Notes: generated by a model not told the origin, from the letters alone. DNA of 8,318 nt from an uncultured Oscillibacter sp. (GCA_905236835.1 CAJOQY010000262.1:1-8318), one strand, 5' to 3'; shown: positions 1-6,153, counted from the first letter of the stretch. Program-made: numbers and translations.

Positions 1-25
1 ATTTATAATATTTTATATTATAAAT
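1..25. repeat. A/T-only palindrome at the 3' end of nudF
   Basis: ATTTATAATAT (1-11) is the exact reverse complement of 15-25, with a three-base TTT loop. It overlaps the nudF stop codon (18-20). All 25 bases are A or T, so the mRNA end could fold only weakly. It may continue to the left of the window. Confidence 0.55.
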
Positions 26-605
26 CCAGCGAAAGTTTCGCCTTGAATATCGCGACGACCGTTTTGGCGTCCTCGATTTCGCCCGCCATACAGCGGCGGA
101 ACATCTCGTCAAACGGGATTTTCTCCACCCGCAGAAATTCGCCCGGATCCAAACGCTGCCGCTCCACGCGCAGACCGCGCGCCAGATATAAATATAAAAT
201 CTCCGTATAACATCCCGGCGAGGGCAATATTTTTCCCAGAAATTCAAATTTCTCCGGAACAATCCCGGTTTCCTCGCGCAGTTCGCGCAGTCCGGCGGCT
301 CTCGGATCCTCGCCGGGGTCCAGTTTTCCAGCCGGGAGTTCCGTTAAATCCCGTCCGAATACATAGCGATACTGTGTGACGGTATATAAATTATTTTCGT
401 CATCCAGCGCCAGAACCGCCACGCCGCCGCCGTGTTCCACCACTTCCCGGATCGACTCGCTCCCGTCCGGCAGGCGCACCCGGTCTCTATGCACGGAAAA
501 AATTTTGCCCCGGAAAATCTCTTCCCGCGCCAGCCGTTCTTCCTGAAACTCCGCGTTTTGATCCGATTTCCGCCCGTTTTCCTCCACGCTTCCCGTAATT
601 CCCAT
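18..605 (-). CDS. nudF: ADP-ribose pyrophosphatase, Nudix hydrolase (NudF type)
   Basis: This 195-residue cytoplasmic enzyme most likely hydrolyses ADP-ribose to AMP and ribose 5-phosphate, a house-cleaning role. A complete Nudix box runs from G93 to I115, with E99, R107, E108, E111, E112 and G114 in their canonical places; these glutamates bind the catalytic metal. The segment SPGCYTE (129-135) downstream matches the ADP-ribose subgroup. The N-terminal part (EERLAREEIF, then LPDG and VAVLAL) and the late DAKTVVAI also follow the Bacillus NudF pattern, and the length fits that family (about 185). The start is ATG at 605 because AAAGGAG lies 8 bases upstream (614-620). The frame stays open to a TTG at 716, but that codon is the -35 box of the promoter, so it is not the start. 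The gene is divergent from smpB. The exact substrate is inferred from the family. Confidence 0.9.
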   Translation of the reverse strand: MGITGSVEENGRKSDQNAEFQEERLAREEIFRGKIFSVHRDRVRLPDGSESIREVVEHGGGVAVLALDDENNLYTVTQYRYVFGRDLTELPAGKLDPGEDPRAAGLRELREETGIVPEKFEFLGKILPSPGCYTEILYLYLARGLRVERQRLDPGEFLRVEKIPFDEMFRRCMAGEIEDAKTVVAIFKAKLSLDL

Positions 606-687
606 AACAGCCGCTCCTTTCACGTTTCCCGCGCGCTTTTCGGCGCGCCGCCATGTTCCCCGCGCTTTTCGACGGATTTTATAATCC

Positions 688-716
688 AGTATACCACACG
701 CGAAAAAGATTCGCAA
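688..716 (-). promoter_or_regulatory. nudF promoter (extended -10)
   Basis: On the minus strand, TTGCGA (711-716) and TATACT (688-693) are separated by exactly 17 bases, and a TGn extension precedes the -10. Transcription would start near 681, which gives a leader of about 76 bases before the ATG at 605. The match to a vegetative sigma-70/SigA promoter is direct; its use is inferred. Confidence 0.75.
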
Positions 717-741
717 CCGGATTTGTTTACGCTTTTTCCTC

Positions 742-770
742 TTGAAGCGCGCGCCAAAACATGGTATAAT
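742..770 (+). promoter_or_regulatory. smpB promoter (extended -10)
   Basis: TTGAAG (742-747) and a perfect TATAAT (765-770) are separated by 17 bases, with TGG directly before the -10. The expected transcription start is near 777. This decides the smpB start: every in-frame TTG, GTG or ATG upstream of 777 lies inside or before the promoter and cannot be in the mRNA. The -35 box is 25 bases from the divergent nudF -35 box. Confidence 0.8.
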
Positions 771-784
771 ATCATCAAATTGTC

Positions 785-795
785 AGGAAGGGAGG
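785..795 (+). promoter_or_regulatory. strong ribosome binding site of smpB, pointing to an ACG start
   Basis: AGGAAGGGAGG is a strong Shine-Dalgarno match on the short predicted smpB leader. The GGAGG core ends 9 bases before an in-frame ACG at 805-807. No ATG, GTG or TTG in the smpB frame lies between the predicted transcription start and the conserved protein body, so the site selects ACG. Confidence 0.7.
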
Positions 796-804
796 CCGCG
801 CGCC

Positions 805-1269
805 ACGGAAAAAAAAGAATTCAAAACAGCGGCGACCAATCGCAAAGCCCGCCATGAATATTATATCGAAGATTCCTATGAGGCCGGGATTGAGTTATTC
901 GGCACGGAAGTCAAATCCATCCGCGCCGGGACAGTGAATCTGAAAGATTCTTTCTGCGCCGTCCGCGACGGTGAATTATTCGTGTATCATATGCACGTTT
1001 CCCCGTATGAAAAAGGCAATATTTTTAACCGCGATCCCGTCCGGGACAGAAGGCTTCTCATGCACAGACGCGAAATCCGCAAATTAAACGCCCTTGTCCA
1101 GCGTGACGGTTATACGCTGATCCCCCTGCGCGTATATTTCAAAAACGCCCGCGTCAAACTGGAAATCGGGCTGTGCAGGGGCAAAAAGAATTACGACAAA
1201 CGCGACGCCGCCGCCGCGCGCGACGCCAAGCGCGAAATCGACCGCCATATAAAAGAAAGGAATCGGTGA
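805..1269 (+). CDS. smpB: SsrA-binding protein SmpB (apparent ACG start)
   Basis: SmpB binds tmRNA and delivers it to stalled ribosomes for trans-translation and tagging of incomplete proteins. Read from 805 the protein has 154 residues, normal for the family. Family blocks are clear: [14 protein letters not shown] (10-23), [16 protein letters not shown] (25-40), VNLKDSF (44-50) and the basic tail entry GKKNYDKRD (126-134), followed by a lysine/arginine-rich C-terminal helix that enters the decoding centre. The family N-terminus (M-x-K-x-x-F/I-K) falls on the codon ACG at 805, 9 bases after a strong Shine-Dalgarno. The open frame reaches back to TTG at 742, but that is the -35 box. Directly after the start is a run of eight A (809-816). 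The gene overlaps nothing and is probably co-transcribed with the cyclophilin gene 9 bases downstream. No tmRNA gene is visible here. Identity is firm; the ACG start is an inference and may be a sequence error for ATG. Confidence 0.92.
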   Translation, partial: TEKKEFKTAATNRKARHEYYIEDSYEAGIELFGTEVKSIRAGTVNLKDSFCAVRDGELFVYHMHVSPYEKGNIFNRDPVRDRRLLMHRREIRKLNALVQRDGYTLIPLRVYFKNARVKLEIGLCRGKKNYDKRDAAAARDAKREIDRHIKERNR

Positions 1270-1278
1270 GTTTCATCT

Positions 1279-1890
1279 ATGAATGACGAACAGAACAAAG
1301 CGCAGAACCGGCATGACGCGCCGGAATCCAATTCCAGCCAAAATCCCAATCTGGAATTTAATCAAAATCCCCTCGTTACGATTACCATGGACGACGGGCG
1401 CGTCATGACCGCCGAACTGTACCCCGACAAGGCCCCCAACACGGTATATAATTTTATCAGCCTCGCGTCAAAAGGCTTTTATGACGGCTTGATTTTTCAT
1501 CGCTGTATCCCCGGATTCATGATTCAGGGCGGCTGCCCCGATGGAAACGGCACGGGCGGCCCCGGCTATGTCATCGAGGGCGAATTTTCCGGCAACGGAT
1601 TTCCCGATAATGATCTCAAGCATACCACCGGGGTTTTATCTATGGCGCGGACGATGGCTCCCAATTCCGCCGGAAGTCAGTTTTTCATCATGGTCGCGCC
1701 CGCGCCGCATCTCGACGGGCAATACGCCGCCTTTGGCCAGATCATAGACGGCATGGAAACGGCCATCGACATTTCCCGCGTCCCCCGGAATCAGCGGACC
1801 GACAAGCCCAATGTCGATCAGCGTATCAAAAGCATCCGCGTGGATACGCGCGGCATTGACTATCCGCCGCCGAAAACGCGCCGGAGATAA
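1279..1890 (+). CDS. cyclophilin-type peptidyl-prolyl cis-trans isomerase
   Basis: This 203-residue enzyme accelerates cis-trans isomerisation of peptide bonds before proline during protein folding. Residues 30-190 form one cyclophilin domain: FYDGLIFHRCIPGFMIQGG (67-85) contains the catalytic arginine R75, followed by GTGGPGY (91-97), the GSQFFI signature (132-137) and HLDGQYAAFGQI (144-155). H144 takes the place of the tryptophan that binds cyclosporin in human CypA, as in many bacterial cyclophilins. There is no signal peptide, so a cytoplasmic site is likely (PpiB-like). The first 30 residues are an N/Q-rich polar extension not needed for the fold, and the tail ends in PPPKTRRR. ATG at 1279 is preceded by GGTGAG (1265-1270), which overlaps the smpB stop codon, so translation is probably coupled to smpB. 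Confidence 0.93.
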   Translation: MNDEQNKAQNRHDAPESNSSQNPNLEFNQNPLVTITMDDGRVMTAELYPDKAPNTVYNFISLASKGFYDGLIFHRCIPGFMIQGGCPDGNGTGGPGYVIEGEFSGNGFPDNDLKHTTGVLSMARTMAPNSAGSQFFIMVAPAPHLDGQYAAFGQIIDGMETAIDISRVPRNQRTDKPNVDQRIKSIRVDTRGIDYPPPKTRRR

Positions 1891-1904
1891 TATAATAATA
1901 TAAT
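1887..1904. repeat. A/T-only block after the cyclophilin gene
   Basis: Eighteen consecutive A/T bases, made of repeated ATAAT units, begin inside the stop codon of the cyclophilin gene. It belongs to the group of A/T-only blocks found at several gene ends in this window. Its function is not known. Confidence 0.5.
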
Positions 1905-1915
1905 CAAATACAAAA

Positions 1916-1948
1916 TCCCCCTTCCCTGTCTTTTTCATGGGAGGGGGA
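1916..1948. terminator. hairpin between convergent genes, possible terminator
   Basis: TCCCCCTTCCC (1916-1926) pairs with GGGAGGGGGA (1939-1948), with one bulged T and a 12-base loop. The stem is GC-rich. On the plus strand it is not followed by a clean T run, although T-rich stretches come later (1965-1978). Read on the minus strand it is followed by ATTTTGTATTT, a better tail. It lies between the cyclophilin stop and the stop of the minus-strand gene at 2045, about 100 bases beyond the latter, so it may serve either or both. No other feature is seen in 1905-2044. Confidence 0.4.
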
Positions 1949-2044
1949 ACATAATTGATAACGCTTTTTCTGTTTTTCTAAACATATTCCCTTTTTTTCT
2001 GAAAATATAAGAAAAGATTCAGATTTTGATTATATAACGGCGAT

Positions 2045-2794
2045 TTAAAAGGTATCGCCGATATTTTCGATGGATTTTAAATAAATCGCTTTGCATTTGA
2101 GGCGATAATCTTCAATATCAAATGTAATCATTGTTTTATCGTGAAAGCAGGGATAACAGGAAAACTCCGTGATCCATGTAATCGCCGGGTCCGAGTTAAT
2201 ACAAATTTCATAAACATCATGAAATGTAAACGTCGCAACCATAGAATTATATTCAAGTTTCAATTTCGCCTGATGTTCGGAATGTTGAAACAAGATAATT
2301 TTGCTGTCATAAAAAGAAAATTCTCCAAGGTTTTTATATCCTTTGATTAGTTTAATCTGTTCATCATATGGCGCGTTCATACAAGTTTCCCGATGAGAGA
2401 GGGTATCATGCTCTAATTGTATATAATCTAACTCTTCTTTTTCCGGGAATTGTCCGCTTTCGATTGCGAGATGATATTCCTCCAGCGCGGGTTTGATATA
2501 TTTATGAAGTCTTTGATATTCGTTGAGACGGGCGGGGTATTCGCCCGATACCATGTTCAGAACGCGGGCGTAAACAAGATGATCTTTTACCGCGGAATTT
2601 TTCGCCTCATGATACGCTTTCCACATATAATAATATCCGATTTCCTCATCGCGGCTCCAGTTTTTTAACTTTTTTGAACCCCATAACGCAAATTTCGCTT
2701 TATCATAATCCGCGCGGATTTCTTCCCATTCTGAATTTATAACACATACGCTTCCTTTCTTTCTGATATAGTCAGTTCTTTTCCACAACGCCAT
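2045..2794 (-). CDS. protein of unknown function (possible DUF4085-like), start region probably frameshifted
   Basis: I do not recognise this protein with confidence. It has up to 249 residues. The first two thirds are charged, tyrosine-rich and probably helical. The last third looks like a small beta domain, with FYDSKIILFQHSEHQAKLKL (positions 161-180), TFTFHDVYEI and FDIEDYRLKCKAIYLKSIE. This layout and the short N-terminal EW motif recall the DUF4085 family, but that is a weak impression. No signal peptide or membrane segment is visible. The frame can be read from ATG at 2794, but the predicted transcription start lies at about 2791 and no Shine-Dalgarno precedes that ATG. A good AAAGGAAG (2751-2758) instead precedes an ATG at 2745-2747 that is out of frame by one base. 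The gene is visibly AT-richer than its neighbours, which suggests different ancestry. Confidence 0.65.
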   Translation of the reverse strand: MALWKRTDYIRKKGSVCVINSEWEEIRADYDKAKFALWGSKKLKNWSRDEEIGYYYMWKAYHEAKNSAVKDHLVYARVLNMVSGEYPARLNEYQRLHKYIKPALEEYHLAIESGQFPEKEELDYIQLEHDTLSHRETCMNAPYDEQIKLIKGYKNLGEFSFYDSKIILFQHSEHQAKLKLEYNSMVATFTFHDVYEICINSDPAITWITEFSCYPCFHDKTMITFDIEDYRLKCKAIYLKSIENIGDTF

Positions 2795-2797
2795 TAA

Positions 2798-2826
2798 ATA
2801 ATATCATATATTTTAATGCTTTTCAA
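2798..2826 (-). promoter_or_regulatory. promoter of the minus-strand unknown gene
   Basis: On the minus strand TTGAAA (2821-2826) and TATTAT (2798-2803) are 17 bases apart, and a TGA extension precedes the -10. The predicted start of transcription is near 2791, so the ATG at 2792-2794 would lie just upstream of, or at, the mRNA end. Confidence 0.7.
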
Positions 2827-2838
2827 GAAAAATTTTCG

Positions 2839-2867
2839 TTGTACTTTTTTGACGGCGGGTGTAAAAT
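2839..2867 (+). promoter_or_regulatory. possible exoA promoter
   Basis: TTGTAC (2839-2844) and TAAAAT (2862-2867) are 17 bases apart, and the predicted start near 2874 leaves a leader of about 33 bases with the exoA ribosome binding site. The -35 match is only moderate. An overlapping alternative uses TTGACG (2849-2854). The region is back to back with the promoter of the minus-strand gene. Confidence 0.4.
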
Positions 2868-2906
2868 AATATAAAAATAATAAATTTATCCGGAAGGGGG
2901 AGGGAT

Positions 2907-3668
2907 ATGTTGACGCGGATGATGTCATGGAACGTCAACGGCCTGCGGGCGTGTCTGAAAAAGGGATTTCTGGACGTGTGCGATTTCGCGAACGCGGATG
3001 TTATTTGTTTACAGGAGACGAAAATGCGTCCGGAACAGGCGGAATTTGATCTGCCCGGATATGAACGCTATTGGAACAGCGCCGATAAAGCCGGATATTC
3101 CGGGACGGCGGTATTCACGCGCCGCGCGCCGTTGAATGTCAGTTATGATTTCGGCATTGACGCCCATCGGCACGAGGGACGGATTATCACGGCGGAATTT
3201 GATTGTTTTTATCTGGTGTGCTGTTATACGCCGAATTCCAAAGATCAGCTTTTGAGATTGGATTATCGTATGGCGTGGGAGGATGATTTGCGGGATTATT
3301 TGATAGACTTGGATCAGGTCAAGCCGGTTGTGTACTGCGGGGATTTGAACGTGGCGCATAAAGAGATAGATTTAAAAAATCCGAGTACGAACCGGCGCAA
3401 TCCGGGCTTTACGGACGAGGAACGCGGAAAATTAGATAATTTATTAAACAGCGGCTTTTTAGATACGTTTCGGGTGATACATCCGGATTTGACAGGGGCG
3501 TATACATGGTGGAGTTATCGCGGACGGGCGCGGGAAAATAATACCGGATGGCGGATTGATTATTTCATCGTGTCGGAAAGACTGCGTGATCATATTATCA
3601 ACGCCGACATATGGAGCGAGATTCACGGGAGCGATCACTGCCCCGTCACGCTGGAACTGGATATATAA
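2907..3668 (+). CDS. exoA: exodeoxyribonuclease III / AP endonuclease (ExoA type)
   Basis: This 253-residue enzyme cuts DNA at abasic sites in base-excision repair and may also act as a 3' to 5' exonuclease. It belongs to the exonuclease-endonuclease-phosphatase fold and matches the length of Bacillus ExoA. Catalytic blocks appear in order: WNVNGLRA (8-15, N11), the metal-binding E37 in QETK (36-39), YTPNS (107-111), GDLNVAH (145-151, D146 and N148), GWRIDYF (214-220, D218) and GSDHCPV (241-247, D243 and H244). All key residues are present. The start ATG at 2907 follows a very purine-rich site, GGAAGGGGGAGGG (2892-2904). No terminator separates it from the thioesterase gene 36 bases downstream, so the two are probably co-transcribed, although their roles are unrelated. 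Confidence 0.94.
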   Translation: MLTRMMSWNVNGLRACLKKGFLDVCDFANADVICLQETKMRPEQAEFDLPGYERYWNSADKAGYSGTAVFTRRAPLNVSYDFGIDAHRHEGRIITAEFDCFYLVCCYTPNSKDQLLRLDYRMAWEDDLRDYLIDLDQVKPVVYCGDLNVAHKEIDLKNPSTNRRNPGFTDEERGKLDNLLNSGFLDTFRVIHPDLTGAYTWWSYRGRARENNTGWRIDYFIVSERLRDHIINADIWSEIHGSDHCPVTLELDI

Positions 3669-3686
3669 TATTAAATATAAAATTTA
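3661..3686. repeat. A/T-only block at the exoA stop
   Basis: Twenty-six consecutive A/T bases cover the last codons and stop of exoA and most of the spacer to the thioesterase gene. It includes the palindrome AATATT. There is no G/C stem, so it is not an ordinary intrinsic terminator. Confidence 0.5.
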
Positions 3687-3704
3687 CACGGAGTATATAA
3701 ATTG

Positions 3705-4505
3705 ATGGATATAATTAAAAATTTGCCGTATTTGAAACAGGAGTTATATGAAAACGGCTATTCGCGCCAAATGGAATTGACGTTTCCGGACTGCGGACCG
3801 GATAAAAAGGCGCGCGTTTCGACTTTATTAAGCTGGATGGCGGTATTCGGCGGATTTGATTATGACGCGCGGGGATTGACGCATGAGGTGTTATGGCAAC
3901 GGCGGGAAGTGTTTTTACTGTCGCGGGCGGTGATTAATATGCACAAGCGGCCCATGGATCGGGATATATTAAATGTAATAACCTGTGAGGACAGCGTAAA
4001 AGGCGCGCATATGCGGCGGGTGTATCGCATGGAGTATCCGGACGGGACCCGCGCGGTCAGCGCGAAAAGCGACTGGATTTTAGCCGATCCGATCAGCCGC
4101 AAGATTTTGCGTCCGTCGAGTTTCACGGGACGGGAGCTTTCGCCGTGTCCGATAGAGATCGACTGTCCGGAGCCGGGAAAAATCCGGTTTCCCGCGCGGG
4201 ATGATGATATAAATAATAATATAAATCATCTTGGGGAGCGGGTTGTCAGATGGTCGGACTTGGACGGAAACGGCCATGTGTTCAGCGGGAATTACGCGGA
4301 TTTCGTATGGGACTGTCTGCCGGATGATTTGAGAGAGCGGGATGTTGTATTATTCGCGATTAATTACAGCAGAGAGGCGGTATTGGGAGAGCGTCTGCGT
4401 TTACGCGGCGCGTTCGCGGATGACGGAAACGGGCATGATTATATCATCCGGGGCGACGGTCCGGACGGGATGTGTTTTCTGTGTGAGATAAAATTTAAAT
4501 CATAA
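3705..4505 (+). CDS. acyl-ACP thioesterase (FatA/FatB family)
   Basis: This 266-residue cytoplasmic enzyme probably releases free fatty acids from acyl-ACP. It has the double hot-dog layout of bacterial and plant acyl-ACP thioesterases: an N-terminal half with LSWMAVFGG (42-50) and the long helix, a linker near 165-178, and a C-terminal half starting VRWSDLDGNGH (181-191). The D-x-N-x-H catalytic motif is D187, N189 and H191, followed by NY (196-197). E224 in NYSREAVLGE (220-229) fits the conserved glutamate, with alanine where plant FatB has cysteine. Early divergent residues make chain-length preference unpredictable. GGAG (3690-3693) lies 11 bases before ATG 3705 and 8 before an in-frame TTG at 3702. 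I chose ATG; the other choice adds one residue. It probably shares a transcript with exoA. The linker is encoded by an A/T-only stretch (4207-4226). Confidence 0.86.
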   Translation: MDIIKNLPYLKQELYENGYSRQMELTFPDCGPDKKARVSTLLSWMAVFGGFDYDARGLTHEVLWQRREVFLLSRAVINMHKRPMDRDILNVITCEDSVKGAHMRRVYRMEYPDGTRAVSAKSDWILADPISRKILRPSSFTGRELSPCPIEIDCPEPGKIRFPARDDDINNNINHLGERVVRWSDLDGNGHVFSGNYADFVWDCLPDDLRERDVVLFAINYSREAVLGERLRLRGAFADDGNGHDYIIRGDGPDGMCFLCEIKFKS

Positions 4506-4527
4506 AAATATAATATAAAAATAAAAA
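4502..4527. repeat. A/T-only block after the thioesterase gene
   Basis: Twenty-six A/T bases begin at the thioesterase stop codon. Its segment ATAATATAAAAATAA (4510-4524) is identical to 2866-2880 upstream of exoA. Together with the hairpin that follows, it forms a terminator signature readable only on the minus strand. Confidence 0.5.
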
Positions 4528-4528
4528 G

Positions 4529-4550
4529 CCGGAATATTTCGCTATTCCGG
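4529..4550 (-). terminator. hairpin with T tract on the minus strand
   Basis: CCGGAATA (4529-4536) and TATTCCGG (4543-4550) form a perfect 8-pair stem with a six-base loop. On the minus strand the stem runs straight into CTTTTTATTTTTATATT, a classical intrinsic terminator. On the plus strand the hairpin is followed by GCATAAATAAAATAATG with almost no T run. Both neighbouring genes are on the plus strand, so the orientation is unexpected. It may still act weakly in both directions. Confidence 0.6.
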
Positions 4551-4587
4551 GCATAAATAAAATAATGACAAGGAGCGATATAAAAAG

Positions 4588-6153
4588 ATGTGCGAGAACA
4601 AAAGGGACAATCGGCGCGCGTATCGCGCGCGTATGCCGGGACGGCGTCACGCGTATATATGGGGCCTGTGCGCGGCGCTGGCGCTGACGGTCGCGATGGC
4701 GGTCATACCGATCCGCGCCGCCGCGACGGATGAGAATTTCATGGACAGCGGCTGTGACAGCATGAAAAAACTCAGCGCGTCGGAAATCGTCAAGCTCTTG
4801 GAGGACACCGCCGGGACGGCCCCGACGGACCCGGGAGAATTATATGACGAAGTCCCGTCGTTTACAAATCCGTATGATACGGGAATTGTCAAAGAAATAT
4901 ATCCGCAAAAGGCAACGGACAGATTAAACGCTTTGCGGGCGATCGCGGGCGTCCCCGCCGTGACGATGGATAAAAATCTGAACGACAGCGGACAATATGG
5001 CGCCGTGATTTTAGGCTGTCTGGGCGTGGCGTTTTCGCATTATCCGGCGCAGCCGCAGGACATGAAAGATGATTTTTACGAAAAGGCCGAAGCCGCGACG
5101 CGATCCAGCAATATCTACGCCGGGCGGGATTTATTGGCGACGCCGGACGGCTTTATGAACGATTCCGACGCGCGGAACGTGGACCGGCTCGGACACCGCC
5201 GCTGGCAGTTAAATCCCACCATGGGAAAAGTGGGATTCGGTTATGTCGCCGGGGCGCCGAATACTTACAAGCAGTACACGGCGGAAATGTGCCATGACCG
5301 GAGCGCGAGCAATAATGATTATAATTTTATCTCTTGGCCCCCGTCCGGGAATTTTCCCAACAGTTTATTTGGCGGCAATATCGCGTGGAGCGTCAGCGTG
5401 AACACGTCGCGCTATGAGACGATCAACCGGGCGAATTTCCGCGTTGTGCTGACGATGGAAGAGAACGAGACGCGCAATAAACGCTCATGGACATTTTCGG
5501 ACAACGCGCCGGAGGCGCCGTATACGCCCGCCGGGGCCGGGACGTATTATAATATAGAAACAAGCTGGTACGGCATTAACAGCTGTGTGATTTTCCGCCC
5601 GGACGGGATCGAGAATTATACGGGCGACTGGACCGTGAGTCTCTATGGTCTGAGAGACGCGCGGGGCGAGGACGCGGATATTCATTACCGGGTGAGTTTT
5701 TTCGATCCGGAGAATCCTCCGGAGGAGGCGCAAGAAACATGGCCGGAGACGAATCCGGATCAGGCGTTGAAAACGGCGGAAGTCACGGATGTCACGATAG
5801 CCGAGCCGGACACGAACGGCGCGCGCGCCGTGACGGTCAAGGCCAAAAGCGCGGACGGCGGGAATTTTTTAATCGCGCTTGCCGCTTATGACAAAGACGG
5901 GAAATTATTATCCTCCGGCGCGCGCATGGCGGATTTGACCGCGTCCGACAGCGAAACGGTTTTCTCTTTGGCGGGGAGCGCGGACGCGAAATCCGTGAAA
6001 GCGTTCTTAATCGACAGCAACCGGCGCGCGCCCGGTTCGAGCGTATTTAAAAAAGACGTTCCGGACGCGTCGGCGCAAGCGATGGCCGTTGCTGATTTTG
6101 ATTTGGATTCCAGAGAAACGGAGCTTTTGATCCCCCCGTTGCCGGAAATGTGA
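4588..6153 (+). CDS. secreted CAP-domain (SCP/PR-1-like) protein
   Basis: This 521-residue protein is exported. A basic N-terminus (R9-R20) is followed by a hydrophobic segment (about 24-42) and a likely signal-peptidase site near A44-A46. Residues about 108-250 form a CAP domain: LNALRAIAGVPAV (113-125), FSHYP (149-153, H151), FYEKAEAA with E168 (163-170), SSNIYAG (173-179), DRLGHRRWQLNP (199-210, H203) and GKVGFGYV (213-220). The histidines and glutamate fit the CAP cavity residues. CAP proteins act as lipid binders, proteases or signalling factors, so the activity here is open. Residues about 260-375 and 395-490 look like beta-rich extracellular modules. The second carries AAYDKDGKLLSSG and KAFLIDSN, a pattern frequent at the ends of Clostridia surface proteins. 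There is no LPXTG anchor. AAGGAG (4570-4575) lies 12 bases before the ATG. GC-rich inverted repeat CGCGCG (4615-4620 and 4624-4629) lies early in the coding region. Confidence 0.82.
   Translation: MCENKRDNRRAYRARMPGRRHAYIWGLCAALALTVAMAVIPIRAAATDENFMDSGCDSMKKLSASEIVKLLEDTAGTAPTDPGELYDEVPSFTNPYDTGIVKEIYPQKATDRLNALRAIAGVPAVTMDKNLNDSGQYGAVILGCLGVAFSHYPAQPQDMKDDFYEKAEAATRSSNIYAGRDLLATPDGFMNDSDARNVDRLGHRRWQLNPTMGKVGFGYVAGAPNTYKQYTAEMCHDRSASNNDYNFISWPPSGNFPNSLFGGNIAWSVSVNTSRYETINRANFRVVLTMEENETRNKRSWTFSDNAPEAPYTPAGAGTYYNIETSWYGINSCVIFRPDGIENYTGDWTVSLYGLRDARGEDADIHYRVSFFDPENPPEEAQETWPETNPDQALKTAEVTDVTIAEPDTNGARAVTVKAKSADGGNFLIALAAYDKDGKLLSSGARMADLTASDSETVFSLAGSADAKSVKAFLIDSNRRAPGSSVFKKDVPDASAQAMAVADFDLDSRETELLIPPLPEM

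Noticed and set aside
606..716. N-terminal extension of nudF back to TTG at 716
   Set aside because: The TTG is the promoter -35 box and the region holds the -10 box; ATG 605 has a good ribosome binding site and gives the family length.
742..804. TTG at 742 as the start of smpB
   Set aside because: It forms the -35 hexamer of a strong promoter, and the added residues do not belong to the SmpB family.
432..857. 141-codon plus-strand frame over nudF and the promoter region
   Set aside because: It overlaps nudF in antisense and crosses both promoters; its composition is a by-product of nudF codons.
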